Under the pieces are notes generated by a model that did no database searches, had not been told where the DNA came from, and saw only the letters and a program-made list of their open reading frames with translations. DNA of 64,000 nucleotides from Arcobacter sp. (GTDB lineage: Bacteria > Campylobacterota > Campylobacteria > Campylobacterales > Arcobacteraceae). Made by a program: the position numbers and the translations under genes. Below are positions 47,041-57,602 of the stretch, in pieces; position 1 is the stretch's first letter; each line of letters opens with the position of its first letter. The stretch lies in the NCBI GenBank assembly GCA_002869535.1, contig PKUK01000009.1, forward strand, positions 1-64,000, written 5' to 3'.

Positions 47041-49503
47041 ATGAATAAACAGAATATAAAAGGCTTTACCAAAATACTTATTATTGCTATTTCAATGATT
47101 GGGATTGTTATTTGGAGTATAGTTTCATCCTTATCTATATTAAAAGATGAGGCTATAAAGACCCACCTTAAAATTGCACAAATTGAAGCAAATACCTTAT
47201 CAGCTCAAGTTTCACAAACCTTTGACAGTGTAGAGTTCATAATATCAAACTTAAAAGACTCTTTGAAAATAAATAATGATGAAACCCGTCTAAAAATGCA
47301 ATTTAACAATATATTAAAAAGTACTCCATATATTCGTTCTATTAATATTTTAAACAAAGATAAAAATGTTATCTATAGTTCAAACTATTTAAATACAAAC
47401 CTTACTTTAAATGATAATGATTTTTACCCAAAACCTCTATTCAATAAATCTATATTAAGATTTGGAAATCCATGGCTAGGAAGAGACTTAATTAATGCAA
47501 CAGATGTAACAAAATCTCAATCTTTAAAAGGAAATGAATCATCTTTTTTACCCATATTAAAAATGATAGATATAAAAGAGAAGAGCTATTTTGTATTGAT
47601 AAATATAAACACCTCATATTTTCTAAATAAAAATCAACAAATTCTTAAAAACCATGCCTTAAATTTCAATCTATACAGACTAGATGGTATTTTACTTTTT
47701 TCATCAAAAACCCCTAATAAAATAGGAAGTAAAATAAAAAGTACTCTACTCTTTGATGAATCAATCAAAAAAGATAAAGCCTCAGGTATTGAAATAGTAG
47801 ATAATATAAAATATATGAGTGCTTACCATCCTACAAATATTTATCCACTAAACATTGATATACAATTGGATTTTAAAAAAACACTTGTTGAATGGGAGAA
47901 AAAAAGAAAAAATATAATACTTATCATCTCAACATTAATCTCTCTATGTGTAATACTTGTGCTTGCCTTGATATATAAAAATAATTTAGAAAAAGAGCGT
48001 GAAATTGCATTTCAAAAAAATCAGTTAGCAGACAAAAGAAGATTTCAAATTCTATTTGAACAAGATATATTTTTAGCAATAACACTAAAATCTGATGGAA
48101 GAATAAGTGAGATAAATAATCTAGTACTACACTTTTTAAATATGAATAAAGATGAGATATTCAATAAAAAAATCTGGGAACTGCCTTGTTGGAATATAGA
48201 AGATAAGAAGTGGCTTGAAAAAGAGATTTTGTCATATGAAAAAAACAAAAAACTAGAAAAAATCTTATATCCAAAAAATAATAAGAATCAAATCAAGGTT
48301 TTTGACTTTAAATTAACTTCAATAGAATTATCAGAAACTATAGAACTTGTTGCCTTAGCTATTGATGTAACTCAAAAAATAGAAAAAGAAGAAAAGCTAC
48401 AACACGCATATATAGTTTTTCAAAATGCCCATGATGGAATTGTAATCACGGACAAAAGTGGAAAAATAATAACTGTAAATAAATCCTTTGCAAACTCTAC
48501 TGGATATAATCTTGAAGAAATAGTAGAACAAAACCCAAAAATTCTTAACTCTGGAATTCATGATAAAAAATTCTATACAAATATGTGGAATTCAATTTTA
48601 ACAAAAGGTTTTTGGGAAGGAGAATTAATCAATAAAAGAAAAGATAATTCCCTATATAATGAAAGATTGACTATCAATACTGTTTATGATGAAAATCAAG
48701 AAATCAAAAACTTCATAGGTATATTTTCTGATATAACAAAACAAAAACAACAAGAAAAAGCACTAAAAGAACAAGAACAAATACTTTACCAACAATCAAA
48801 ACTAGCTGCAATGGGTGAAATGATAGAGAATATCGCCCACCAATGGAGACAACCTCTATCTATAATATCTTCAGCAGTTACAGGTATGCAACTTCAAAAA
48901 GAGTTAAATATAAATAATAACCCAGAAGATGAAATCAAAAATTTAGTTTTAATAAATAAATCTGCCCAATATCTATCTAAAACAATTGATGATTTTAGAA
49001 ATTTCCTAAAAACTGATAATATAAAAGCAAATATACAAATAGAAAGCACTATCAAAAAAGCTTTAGATTTATTAAGCTCAAAACTTAAAAATAGAGATAT
49101 TGATATCATAGAAAATTTAGAAAACATTGAAGTTTTAGGTATTGAGAATGAGTTACTTCAAGTTATTATGAATATTATTAGTAATTCAAAAGATGCTTTA
49201 GAAGATAAAAATATTGAAAAGAAGATGATTTTTATTGATGCTTTTGTAGAAAATGCAGATGCGATTATTTTAATAAAAGATAATGCAGGTGGAATAAATG
49301 AAGAGATTATAAATAGAGTATTTGAACCATATTTTACTACAAAACATAAAAGTCAAGGTACTGGTATTGGACTTTATATGAGTGAAGAAATTATAAAAAA
49401 CCACATGGAAGGTACAATTTCTTGTACAAACACTAACTATACTTATCAATCAAAAGAATATAGCGGTGCAATGTTTAAAATCACTATTCCTTTAAGTAAA
49501 TAA
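47041..49503 (+). CDS. Cache-PAS-PAS sensor histidine kinase
   Basis: 820 residues. Helices near 10-30 and 293-313 flank an extracytoplasmic Cache-type domain; two PAS-like domains follow (about 330-450 and 455-575, the second with the motif AHDGIVITDKSGKIITVNKS), then HisKA with His600 (NIAHQWRQPL) and an intact ATPase domain: NIISNSKDAL, KDNAGGI, FEPYFTTKH and GTGIGLYMS. It shares the IAHQWRQP type phosphotransfer domain with the interrupted kinase upstream. No response regulator is adjacent. Confidence 0.88.
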   Translation: MNKQNIKGFTKILIIAISMIGIVIWSIVSSLSILKDEAIKTHLKIAQIEANTLSAQVSQTFDSVEFIISNLKDSLKINNDETRLKMQFNNILKSTPYIRSINILNKDKNVIYSSNYLNTNLTLNDNDFYPKPLFNKSILRFGNPWLGRDLINATDVTKSQSLKGNESSFLPILKMIDIKEKSYFVLININTSYFLNKNQQILKNHALNFNLYRLDGILLFSSKTPNKIGSKIKSTLLFDESIKKDKASGIEIVDNIKYMSAYHPTNIYPLNIDIQLDFKKTLVEWEKKRKNIILIISTLISLCVILVLALIYKNNLEKEREIAFQKNQLADKRRFQILFEQDIFLAITLKSDGRISEINNLVLHFLNMNKDEIFNKKIWELPCWNIEDKKWLEKEILSYEKNKKLEKILYPKNNKNQIKVFDFKLTSIELSETIELVALAIDVTQKIEKEEKLQHAYIVFQNAHDGIVITDKSGKIITVNKSFANSTGYNLEEIVEQNPKILNSGIHDKKFYTNMWNSILTKGFWEGELINKRKDNSLYNERLTINTVYDENQEIKNFIGIFSDITKQKQQEKALKEQEQILYQQSKLAAMGEMIENIAHQWRQPLSIISSAVTGMQLQKELNINNNPEDEIKNLVLINKSAQYLSKTIDDFRNFLKTDNIKANIQIESTIKKALDLLSSKLKNRDIDIIENLENIEVLGIENELLQVIMNIISNSKDALEDKNIEKKMIFIDAFVENADAIILIKDNAGGINEEIINRVFEPYFTTKHKSQGTGIGLYMSEEIIKNHMEGTISCTNTNYTYQSKEYSGAMFKITIPLSK

Positions 49504-49620
49504 AACTTACATTTTTATATCCCTTACAGTTTTATTATTAAGCGACTTTCTATGTCTATTTAGATATAAATGTGCAATTAGAAGTAAGAAAATTTACTGT
49601 GAATAAAATCCGGAGAAATT

Positions 49621-50793
49621 ATGAATCTACATGAATATCAAGCTAAAAACTTGTATAGAAAATATGATATTCCTACTACAAAAGGAAAACTTTTAACACA
49701 TCCTTCACAACTTGACGATATTTTGAGAAACGTTGGAAAAGATAGATGGGTTATAAAAGCACAAGTTCATGCTGGGGGAAGAGGAAAAGTTGGAGGAGTT
49801 GTTTTAGTTAATTCAAAACAAGAAGCCAACGAAGAGGTTAGAAGATTACTTGGAAGTACTCTAATAACTCACCAAACAACTGCGCAAGGTCAACCTGTAA
49901 ACTCTATATATATTGAAGAGCCTTGTGATATAAAAGATGAAATATATTTAGCTTTTATAGTTGATAGAACAAGTCAAAGAATTATGATAATTACATCTAG
50001 TGAAGGTGGAATGGATATTGAGGAAGTTGCAGATAAATTTCCTGAAAAAATACTAAGAAATCCTATTAATCCAATTGTTGGAATTATGCCAGCCCAATCT
50101 AGACAGATTTGTGAAGACTTAGGTTTTGACAAAGAGCTAAGTATCCAAATGATAGACTTGATGAAAAATATGTATAAAATGTTTGAGCAAAAAGATTTAT
50201 CATTGGTTGAAATAAATCCTTTAGTTGTAACAAAAGACAATAAACTAATCTGCTTAGATGGTAAAGTTGTAGTTGATAACTCAGCCTTATATAGACAAGC
50301 TAAAATGAATGAAATCAGAGATGATTCACAAGAAGATGAGAGAGAATTAAAAGCTGAAAAACTAGACTTAAATTATGTAAGTTTAGATGGAAATATTGCT
50401 TGTATGGTAAATGGTGCAGGTTTAGCAATGGCAACTATGGATTTGATTAAAACCCATGGAGGAGAACCTGCAAACTTCCTTGATGTTGGCGGAAGTGTCA
50501 ATGAAAAAAGAGTGGTAGAAGCCTTTGAAATTATTCTTTCAGATACAAAAGTAACTGGTATATTAGTCAATATTTTTGGTGGAATTGTAAGATGTGATGT
50601 TATAGCATCAGGTATCATTGGAGCAGTTAAAAAGATGGAAATTAGTATTCCAATCGTAGTAAGACTTGAAGGTACAAATGCAAAAGAAGGACTTGAATTG
50701 ATAAAAAATTCAAATGTTACAGTTTATGAAGAGGCAGACTTGGATAAGGCTACTCAAAAAATCATTGAACTATCAAATAAAGGAGCTAAATAA
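49621..50793 (+). CDS. sucC: Succinyl-CoA synthetase beta subunit
   Basis: ADP/GDP-forming succinate-CoA ligase beta subunit of 390 residues. The N-terminal ATP-grasp domain begins [16 protein letters not shown] and holds the nucleotide loop [15 protein letters not shown]; the C-terminal CoA-ligase domain carries [20 protein letters not shown]. Overlaps sucD by one base. Confidence 0.95.
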   Translation: MNLHEYQAKNLYRKYDIPTTKGKLLTHPSQLDDILRNVGKDRWVIKAQVHAGGRGKVGGVVLVNSKQEANEEVRRLLGSTLITHQTTAQGQPVNSIYIEEPCDIKDEIYLAFIVDRTSQRIMIITSSEGGMDIEEVADKFPEKILRNPINPIVGIMPAQSRQICEDLGFDKELSIQMIDLMKNMYKMFEQKDLSLVEINPLVVTKDNKLICLDGKVVVDNSALYRQAKMNEIRDDSQEDERELKAEKLDLNYVSLDGNIACMVNGAGLAMATMDLIKTHGGEPANFLDVGGSVNEKRVVEAFEIILSDTKVTGILVNIFGGIVRCDVIASGIIGAVKKMEISIPIVVRLEGTNAKEGLELIKNSNVTVYEEADLDKATQKIIELSNKGAK

Positions 50794-51665
50794 TGGCTAT
50801 TTTAATTGATAAAAACACAAAAGTATTAGTTCAAGGTTTAACAGGTGCACAAGCTAGCTTTCATACACAAAGAGCTCTTGCATACGGTACAAATGTAGTT
50901 TCAGGTGTAGTTCCTGGAAAACGTGGACAAAGACATCTTGATATTCCTATTTACAATACAGTTGAGTGTGCTAAAAGATTAACAGGAGCAAATGCTTCAA
51001 TTATCTATGTTCCTGCACCTTTTTGTAAAGATGCTATTATTGAAGCTAGTGAAAATGGTATAGAAACAATCGTATGTATAACAGAAGGTATTCCTACAAT
51101 TGATATGCTAGATATAAAAGCTGTTGTTGATTTAAATGGTTCAAGACTTATTGGTCCAAATTGTCCAGGAATAATAACACCAGACCAATGTAAGATGGGA
51201 ATTATGCCTGAAAGCATTCATATGGCAGGAAGTGTTGGTATTGTATCTCGTTCTGGAACATTGACTTATGAAGCAGTAAATCAATCAACTCTTGCAGGTT
51301 TTGGTCAAAGTACTTGTGTAGGTATTGGTGGAGATCCAGTTCCAGGAAGTGATTTTATAGATATTTTAAAGATGTTTGAAGAAGACCCTCATACAAAAGC
51401 CATCGTAATGATTGGTGAAATTGGTGGGGCAAAAGAAGAAGCTGCTGCTGAATATATAAAATCAAATATCACTAAACCTGTAGTTTGTTATATTGCAGGA
51501 GTTACAGCTCCAAAGGGCAAAAGAATGGGTCATGCAGGTGCTATTATTGATGGAGGTAAAGGAACAGCTGAAGAGAAATACTTAGCTTTAGAAAAAGCAG
51601 GTGTTAGAACAGTTAGAACTATTACAGCTATTGGTGCTGCTTTAAAAGAAGTCCATCCTAAATAA
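50793..51665 (+). CDS. sucD: Succinyl-CoA synthetase alpha subunit
   Basis: 290 residues; CoA-binding domain with [21 protein letters not shown], and phospho-His247 in the motif [11 protein letters not shown]. Forms the heterodimer with sucC in the TCA cycle. Fits the respiratory context with gltA and frdCAB in the same window. Confidence 0.95.
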   Translation: MAILIDKNTKVLVQGLTGAQASFHTQRALAYGTNVVSGVVPGKRGQRHLDIPIYNTVECAKRLTGANASIIYVPAPFCKDAIIEASENGIETIVCITEGIPTIDMLDIKAVVDLNGSRLIGPNCPGIITPDQCKMGIMPESIHMAGSVGIVSRSGTLTYEAVNQSTLAGFGQSTCVGIGGDPVPGSDFIDILKMFEEDPHTKAIVMIGEIGGAKEEAAAEYIKSNITKPVVCYIAGVTAPKGKRMGHAGAIIDGGKGTAEEKYLALEKAGVRTVRTITAIGAALKEVHPK

Positions 51666-51674
51666 GAAGAATAA

Positions 51675-52409
51675 ATGAAATTATCACAAGAACAAATTTA
51701 ACAATTTAATCAAGATGGCTTTTTACTTATCAAAGATTTTGCACCACATGATTTATGTGAAAAAATCTTAGAAAAAGCACAATACCATCTTGATAGAAAA
51801 ATCACTCCACTAGAAACAGAATCTGAGTACTTAGAAGCTAATGATGAAACAAATACAGTAAGACGGCTAAGACAGGTTTATCAAAGGGAAGATGTATTTA
51901 AAGAGTGGATGACTTATGAAGAGACTCTTCCAATGCTAAAACAACTATTTAATGAAGAAGTTGTTTTAACTTTAGCTCATCACAACTCTATCATGACAAA
52001 GATGCCAAAAGACTCTTCTAGAACTTCATGGCACCAAGATAGAAGATATTGGCACTTTGAAAACAATGATTTAATCTCTATTTGGCTTAGTCTTGATGAT
52101 GAGTTTATAGAAAATGGTCTTTTAGAATTTATTCCAGGAAGTCATAAACTAAGTCTTGAAAAAGAGCAATTTGATGAAAAATCTAACTTCTTAGATGAGC
52201 ACCCTAAAAATGTAGAGATAATCAAAAATAGAGTTCATACAAATCTTAAAAGAGGAGATATAGTTCTGTTTCATTGTAAAACTTTGCACCATGCAGGAAA
52301 AAACATAACAGACAAAGCAAAAATCTCTTTTGTATATACAACAAGAGCTAGTAGTAACAAACCTCTAAAAAACACAAGAAGTGATGTAGAAGAAGTACTT
52401 CTTGGATAA
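51675..52409 (+). pseudogene. PhyH-type Fe(II)/2-oxoglutarate dioxygenase, in-frame TAA
   Basis: 245 codons. Begins MKLSQEQI, then TAA at 51699-51701, then the same frame QFNQDGFLLIKDFAPHDLC to 52409. The QDGFLLIKDF start and the iron ligands His-x-Asp (SWHQDRRYW) and His (LHHAGKN) are typical of the phytanoyl-CoA dioxygenase family. A Glu (GAA) codon is a plausible ancestor of the TAA. Starts 9 nt after sucD and overlaps the tex gene by 8 nt. Substrate unknown. No good internal ATG exists before codon 79. Confidence 0.78.
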
Positions 52410-54513
52410 ACTAATAATACTTTTAGAAGAGAAAACCTCTTTTTCTAAAAGCGTTATCAAAAATATTTTACAACTTCTTGATGAGGGTTGTACTATTCCT
52501 TTTATTGCAAGATATAGAAAAGAGCAAACCTCAAATGCAAGTGATGAAGAGCTAAGAGTATTTGAAGAGATTTATAACTACTCACTAAAACTCTTAAAAA
52601 GAAAAGAAGAGATTTTAAATCTTCTACAAGAGAAAAACTTCTTAGATGAAAAAATCAAAGCAAATATAAATAGTGCCACAACACTTCAAGGCTTAGAAGA
52701 TATATACACACCCTTTAAAGACAAAAAATCATCAAGAACTACAATTGCTATAGAAAATGGCTTAGAGCCCTTAGCGAACTTCATACAGTGTTTAAAATAT
52801 AGTAAAAAAGAGTGTGAAGAAAAAGCAAAGAGTTTTTTAAATAAAGAATTTACAAGTGTAAATGATGCACTAAAAGGTGCAAGTGATATCATTGCCCAAA
52901 GATATGCAGATGATTTTAAATCAAAAGAAGTAGTTAGAAACAATATTTTAAATCATGGGACACTACAAACAAAGCCCACAAAAACATTTGATAAAAATGG
53001 TCTATATAAAAACTTATCAGAAGTAAATGAAAAAATAAAATATATAAAATCATATAGATTTTTAGCTATAAATAGAGCTACAAATGAAAAAGAGCTAACT
53101 TTTAAAATAGAAGTTGATGAAGACTTTATTTGTGAAAATATAAAAAAATACAAAATCCCAACATGGGCAAATAGTTCAAGTGAACTCGTATTTGAAGCCT
53201 ATAAAGATGGACTTAAAAGACTTCTTCTTCCTAGTTTAAAAAGGGAAGCCATAACTATTTTAAAAGAAAAAGCTTCATATGAAGCCATAAATCTTTTTGG
53301 TAAAAATCTAAAAGAGTTACTTTTAACTCCTCCACTTGTAAATCAAACTATTTTAGGACTAGACCCTGGATTTAGAACTGGTTGTAAAGTAGCTGTTATA
53401 AGTGATGATGGACTTTTTTTAGATAGCGCAGTTATATATCCCACAAAACCAAAAGAGGATTTTGTAAACTCTGCTAAAACATTATTATCTTTAATAAAAA
53501 AACATAATGTAAACTCTATAGCCATAGGAAATGGAACAGCTTCAAATGAAACTGCAACCTTTGTATCAAACTTTATAAAAGAGAACTCTTTAGATGTGAA
53601 GTTTGCAGTTGTAAGTGAAATAGGTGCAAGTGTTTATTCTGCTTCTAAAATAGCCAATGAAGAGTATCCCCAACTTGATGTTACAATCAGAGGTGCTATT
53701 TCAATAGCAAGTAGGCTTCGAGACCCAATGGCAGCCTTAGTTAAAATAGACCCAAAGTCACTTGGTATTGGACAATATCAACACGATGTAAACCAAAAAG
53801 ACTTAGCTTCAAAACTAGAAAATGTAACAATAGACTTAGTAAATAAAGTAGGAGTTGATATAAACTCTGCTTCATATAAGCTTCTATCTTTTGTCTCAGG
53901 TTTTAGTGAAACTATGGCAAAAAACATCATAGCTCACAGAGAAAAAATCAAAAAATTTAAATCAAAAAAAGAACTACTTGATGTAAAAGGAATAGGAGCA
54001 AAAGCCTATGAACAAGGGGTGGGATTTTTAAGAATAAAAAATGGAAGCTCTATTTTGGATAACACTGCAATTCATCCAGAAAACTACGCACTTGTAAACA
54101 CTTTAGAGAAAAAATACAAAGTAGAAGATATAAAAACAAGTGATATAGAGACTATCTCAAAAGAACTAAACACCTCAAAACTTCTTTTAGAAGATATTAT
54201 AAATGAGTTACAAAAACCAGGCTATGATGTAAGAAGTGAATTTGATGAAATAGAGTTTTCAGATGATATAAAAACAATCGAAGATTTAAAAGAAGGTTTT
54301 TTTGTCTCAGGAATAGTACGAAATATCACGGATTTTGGAGCTTTTGTAGATATTGGGCTTAAAAATGATGGCATGATACACATCTCACAAATGAGTGAAA
54401 AAAGAGTTTCACACCCAAGTGAAATACTAAGTATAAACCAACAACTTAAAAAGATAAAAATCATATCTATTGATTTAGAGAAAAACAAAGTAGGACTTAG
54501 TTTAAAACAGTAA
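52402..54513 (+). CDS. tex: Tex-family RNA-binding transcription accessory protein
   Basis: 703 residues: N-terminal helical domain (FIARYRKEQT near 30), a YqgF-like RNase H fold (LGLDPGFRTGCKVAVI near 320), helix-hairpin-helix segments (DVKGIGAKAYEQGVGFLRI near 530) and a C-terminal S1 RNA-binding domain (GIVRNITDFGAFVDIG near 635). Uses a TTG start inside the end of the dioxygenase gene. Complete. Confidence 0.9.
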   Translation: MDKLIILLEEKTSFSKSVIKNILQLLDEGCTIPFIARYRKEQTSNASDEELRVFEEIYNYSLKLLKRKEEILNLLQEKNFLDEKIKANINSATTLQGLEDIYTPFKDKKSSRTTIAIENGLEPLANFIQCLKYSKKECEEKAKSFLNKEFTSVNDALKGASDIIAQRYADDFKSKEVVRNNILNHGTLQTKPTKTFDKNGLYKNLSEVNEKIKYIKSYRFLAINRATNEKELTFKIEVDEDFICENIKKYKIPTWANSSSELVFEAYKDGLKRLLLPSLKREAITILKEKASYEAINLFGKNLKELLLTPPLVNQTILGLDPGFRTGCKVAVISDDGLFLDSAVIYPTKPKEDFVNSAKTLLSLIKKHNVNSIAIGNGTASNETATFVSNFIKENSLDVKFAVVSEIGASVYSASKIANEEYPQLDVTIRGAISIASRLRDPMAALVKIDPKSLGIGQYQHDVNQKDLASKLENVTIDLVNKVGVDINSASYKLLSFVSGFSETMAKNIIAHREKIKKFKSKKELLDVKGIGAKAYEQGVGFLRIKNGSSILDNTAIHPENYALVNTLEKKYKVEDIKTSDIETISKELNTSKLLLEDIINELQKPGYDVRSEFDEIEFSDDIKTIEDLKEGFFVSGIVRNITDFGAFVDIGLKNDGMIHISQMSEKRVSHPSEILSINQQLKKIKIISIDLEKNKVGLSLKQ

Positions 54514-54558
54514 AAATCTCAAACAACTTGACCACAATCAATGATAAATACCTTAATA

Positions 54559-54575
54559 TTGATTACAATTATCAA
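54559..54575 (+). promoter_or_regulatory. Fur-like palindrome before the CopD-like gene
   Basis: TTGATTACAATTATCAA has the outer arms TTGAT and ATCAA and differs from the perfect site at 42751 in a few inner bases. It lies 23 nt before the start codon at 54598. Confidence 0.5.
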
Positions 54576-54597
54576 AAATTAACTCAAGGTATTTATT

Positions 54598-55032
54598 ATG
54601 GAATATACATTAGTTCAAATTATTCATCTATTATGCGCAATCATATTCATTGGTTTTATTTTTGCAGATGTTGTTATTTTCCCTGTCATAAAAAATAAAT
54701 TAGGCGAAGAGACATACACAAATACTATAAATGCAATAGTAAGTCGTGGTCTTAAAATATATCCTCCAATTGTTTTAATCCTAATAGCAAGTGGTGGATA
54801 TATGTTTACAAAATATATCAATAGCGAGTTAGGGGTATTTAACACTTCTTTACAATGGATACTTTTACTTAAATTACTACTTGTACTTTTAATCGTTCTT
54901 GGTGTTATATATACTATGTATTGTAAACTTACAAAAAAAGAATCCGTAGCTTTTATGCAAAGATTTCATCTATATGCACTGATCCTTTCAATTGCAATTG
55001 TTATATTGGCTAAATTGATGTTTGTAGTATAA
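54598..55032 (+). CDS. CopD/DUF2269-like four-helix membrane protein
   Basis: 144 residues with four predicted membrane helices. The pattern QIIHLLCAIIFIGFIFADVV with a conserved His near residue 10 resembles CopD-type or SirB-like proteins that may hold heme or copper. A paralogue on the minus strand is at 59648-60067. Function not established. Confidence 0.65.
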   Translation: MEYTLVQIIHLLCAIIFIGFIFADVVIFPVIKNKLGEETYTNTINAIVSRGLKIYPPIVLILIASGGYMFTKYINSELGVFNTSLQWILLLKLLLVLLIVLGVIYTMYCKLTKKESVAFMQRFHLYALILSIAIVILAKLMFVV

Positions 55033-55062
55033 GCACAGCTATTGAGCTGTGCTTTGTTTATA
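55031..55062 (+). terminator. Rho-independent terminator, CopD-like gene
   Basis: AAGCACAGCT and AGCTGTGCTT form a perfect 10-bp stem with loop ATTG and a T-rich tail. The minus-strand thioesterase stop codon falls inside the stem. Confidence 0.85.
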
Positions 55063-55413
55063 AAGTTTATGTGGAGTTGGTTTTTTATTAAAATCAATTG
55101 TCACTAAAACTACCTCTTCAACTTGAACAATTACTTTGTTTGTAGTTTTGTTTCTTAGTTCACATTTTACAGTTATTGAAGTTTTACCAACACGTACTAA
55201 TTCTACGCCAGTAATAAGAATATCACCAATATTTGCTGCACTATTAAACACAACTTCTGATACTTTTGCAGTTGCGATTCTACTAGTATCAAGCAAATTT
55301 GCAGCAAAAACAGTAGCATCCGCGTCAATCCATGAAAGAGCCATTCCTCCACTTAAGATTCCTGCAGAACTTAAGTGTGGGTACATTACCATACGTTGAG
55401 TAGTATATTCCAA
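55039..55413 (-). CDS. Acyl-CoA thioesterase, hotdog fold (YciA-like)
   Basis: 124 residues with the hotdog thioesterase pattern: MYPHLSSAGILSGGMALSWIDADATVFA (about 10-37) includes the catalytic Asp of YciA/BACH-type enzymes, and VELVRVGKTSITVKCEL (near 70-86) is the typical strand. Hydrolyses acyl-CoAs of unknown chain length. Stop codon lies within the shared terminator hairpin. Confidence 0.8.
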   Translation of the reverse strand: MEYTTQRMVMYPHLSSAGILSGGMALSWIDADATVFAANLLDTSRIATAKVSEVVFNSAANIGDILITGVELVRVGKTSITVKCELRNKTTNKVIVQVEEVVLVTIDFNKKPTPHKLYKQSTAQ

Positions 55414-55550
55414 TTCAAAACCTTTTTTCTTATTTTTAACTATTTTTTATAAAATCTTGATTAAACAAAGAGTAAAACCCCTACATATTTCAAAATGCTT
55501 TTTAAATGATATACAAAAAAAGTATACTCCAAAATAAAAAGGAGTTATTC

Positions 55551-56663
55551 ATGCAGAAATTTTTATATATAACTGACCAGAATGAGTATAGCGATAATAG
55601 TTTTATTGGCCATTTATTTGAAAAATATTTAACCAAACATTATGATATAGATATCATCTACTTCTCTAAGTTTAAAGGAACTCTTGAAAAAAAAGATGAA
55701 AATAAAATCATCATTCCACTAGCTGATAAACTAAATGTTTTAGAAGTTTTAGAAAGCAATGGCATTAATCTAAAAGACTACGAATATGTAGCAGTTAGAA
55801 ATGATACAAAAATCTTAAAAGAGGTAATCAAAAGAAAAAATATCTATGGCTTTAAAGTGGCATTTAGATTATCTTTTCCAAAAAGAATTGCCAAACTTCA
55901 AATTGATGAAGCAAACAACAAAAAAAGCTATTTTGATATAATATCAAACAAAATCCAACTCCACCAAGAAACCTCTTTAATAAATGAATGTGATATTTTT
56001 CTTCCAACAACTAGAAAAATGAGAGACAACTATTTAAAAGATGTAAAAACAAGAACATTTGTTATTCCATCGGCTATTGACCCAGAAGTTTTACATGATA
56101 ATATTCAACATGAAGGTGAAGAAAAAAGATTTTTTTATGCTGGAACGTTAGATAAACTAAGAGAGTTTGAAACAGTTTTAGATGCTTTTGCTCTTCTTTC
56201 AAGTGGAAGCTTTAAGATTATGATTTCTACAAAAGATCCTGAGTATGCACAAGATTTATTGGCTAAATATCCTAACTTAAGAGAAAACATTGAACTATAC
56301 AATGCAACAACAAAAGAGGAGTTATTAAAGCTTATTGCAAAAGCTGATATTGGTTTATCAATCCTACCTGATATTACCCTATTTAACACTTCTACTCCTG
56401 TTAAAATTATGGATTATTATGCCTCTGCAGTTCCTTGTCTAATGTCAAAAAATGACAACAATCAATCAATCTTTGATGATAACAAAACAGCTTGGCTTTG
56501 TGATTTTGACAAAGATTCTATTAAAGAAAAACTTGATGAGATAATCAAACTTTCAAAAGATGAAGTAGCACTTGTAGGTGATAATGGACAACATAGGCTT
56601 TTAGATATAAGAAATTATAAAAGAATAGCTGATGATTTAGCACACCAACTAAATGTCTTATAA
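55551..56663 (+). CDS. Glycosyltransferase, GT4-like
   Basis: 370 residues with the two-domain GT-B pattern; the C-terminal part has the nucleotide-sugar motifs FYAGTLDKLREFETVLDAFALL and IGLSILPDITLFNTSTPVKIMDYYASAVP. I start it at ATG 55551 (MQKFLYITDQ) after AAAGGAG. The acceptor is unknown and no polysaccharide cluster surrounds it. Confidence 0.78.
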   Translation: MQKFLYITDQNEYSDNSFIGHLFEKYLTKHYDIDIIYFSKFKGTLEKKDENKIIIPLADKLNVLEVLESNGINLKDYEYVAVRNDTKILKEVIKRKNIYGFKVAFRLSFPKRIAKLQIDEANNKKSYFDIISNKIQLHQETSLINECDIFLPTTRKMRDNYLKDVKTRTFVIPSAIDPEVLHDNIQHEGEEKRFFYAGTLDKLREFETVLDAFALLSSGSFKIMISTKDPEYAQDLLAKYPNLRENIELYNATTKEELLKLIAKADIGLSILPDITLFNTSTPVKIMDYYASAVPCLMSKNDNNQSIFDDNKTAWLCDFDKDSIKEKLDEIIKLSKDEVALVGDNGQHRLLDIRNYKRIADDLAHQLNVL

Positions 56664-56690
56664 AAATATGCATTTTGCATATTTTTATAA
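56658..56690. terminator. Convergent terminator, perfect 15-bp stem
   Basis: TTATAAAAATATGCA and TGCATATTTTTATAA pair perfectly around a TTT loop and cover the stops of both the glycosyltransferase and the LysR gene. Suitable for termination from both directions. Confidence 0.78.
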
Positions 56691-57512
56691 CTTCACACTT
56701 TTTAAATAAGAGGCAATCTTAGGAATATAATCTTTTCTACATACTAAACAAGTGGGCATATTTGCTATCTCATTTGGCAAATTAGTAATCTTAAGTTCAT
56801 CTTCATATCTTAGTCTTTTTACAATACTAATTGGCAGTATTGATTTTCCCATTCCAGCTTTTACACAGCCAAGTATAGTTTCATAACTTCCAAACTCTAA
56901 TTTTTTGTGTTCAATTCCTGTAGTTTCAAACAGATAATTCTGTCCAAATTCATTGTATGCACAGCCCTTTTTAAAGCTCAAAAACACCTCTGGTACAAAG
57001 CTATCTTTAGGTTCAACTATAACTAATTTTTCATCAACTTTATTAAGAACTAAAAGTTCATCATGTTTTGGTACTCCACTTATAAAGGCAATATCAACTT
57101 GATAATCTAAAAGCATCTTTGTTACATCTTTTGTAGTGTTTGTTATAAGTTCTAACTGCATATTTGAGTAGTCTTTATGGAGTTTTAGTAAAAAATCAAC
57201 TATTCGTGTAACTGCATTTGATTCAGTTGAAGCAACTATTAGTTGCTCTTGATTTACCATATTTTTCATATCCAAAGTTGCCAATTCAACTTTATTTACT
57301 ATTTCAAGGGCATGGGGTAATAATCTATCCCCTTCATTTGTCAAAATAACACCTTTAGGTACCCTATGAAAGAGTTTATAACCCAAATCCTTTTCAAGTT
57401 GTTTTATTCTTGAGGTTACATTTGATTGAGCAAACTTTAAAGTGTTTGCAGCCTTTGATATACTTTTTTGTTTACTTACTTCCAAGAATATTTTTAAAAG
57501 ATTAAAATCCAT
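56685..57512 (-). CDS. LysR-family transcriptional regulator
   Basis: About 275 residues from the ATG at 57512 (MDFNLLKIFLEV), which has AAGGA upstream; the longer frame from 57539 lacks an RBS. N-terminal HTH: SISKAANTLKFAQSNVTSRIKQLEKDLG. The C-terminal effector domain is periplasmic-binding-like. Divergent from the MFS transporter gene with two strong palindromes between, so control of that transporter is likely. Confidence 0.88.
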   Translation of the reverse strand: MDFNLLKIFLEVSKQKSISKAANTLKFAQSNVTSRIKQLEKDLGYKLFHRVPKGVILTNEGDRLLPHALEIVNKVELATLDMKNMVNQEQLIVASTESNAVTRIVDFLLKLHKDYSNMQLELITNTTKDVTKMLLDYQVDIAFISGVPKHDELLVLNKVDEKLVIVEPKDSFVPEVFLSFKKGCAYNEFGQNYLFETTGIEHKKLEFGSYETILGCVKAGMGKSILPISIVKRLRYEDELKITNLPNEIANMPTCLVCRKDYIPKIASYLKSVKL

Positions 57513-57531
57513 ATCACTATTCCTTATATCA

Positions 57532-57585
57532 CTAATCATGATTAGATATTTGACATAATATCATTTATAGTGATATTATGTCAAA
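57532..57585. promoter_or_regulatory. Two palindromes in the lysR-MFS divergent region
   Basis: A 14-nt palindrome CTAATCATGATTAG occupies 57532-57545. A perfect 15-bp inverted repeat with arms TTTGACATAATATCA (57549-57563) and TGATATTATGTCAAA (57571-57585) and a 7-nt spacer follows. These are candidate operators for the LysR protein; the outer arms also contain -35-like TTGACA on each strand. Confidence 0.6.
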
Positions 57586-57602
57586 AAACAATTGGATTAA
57601 CT

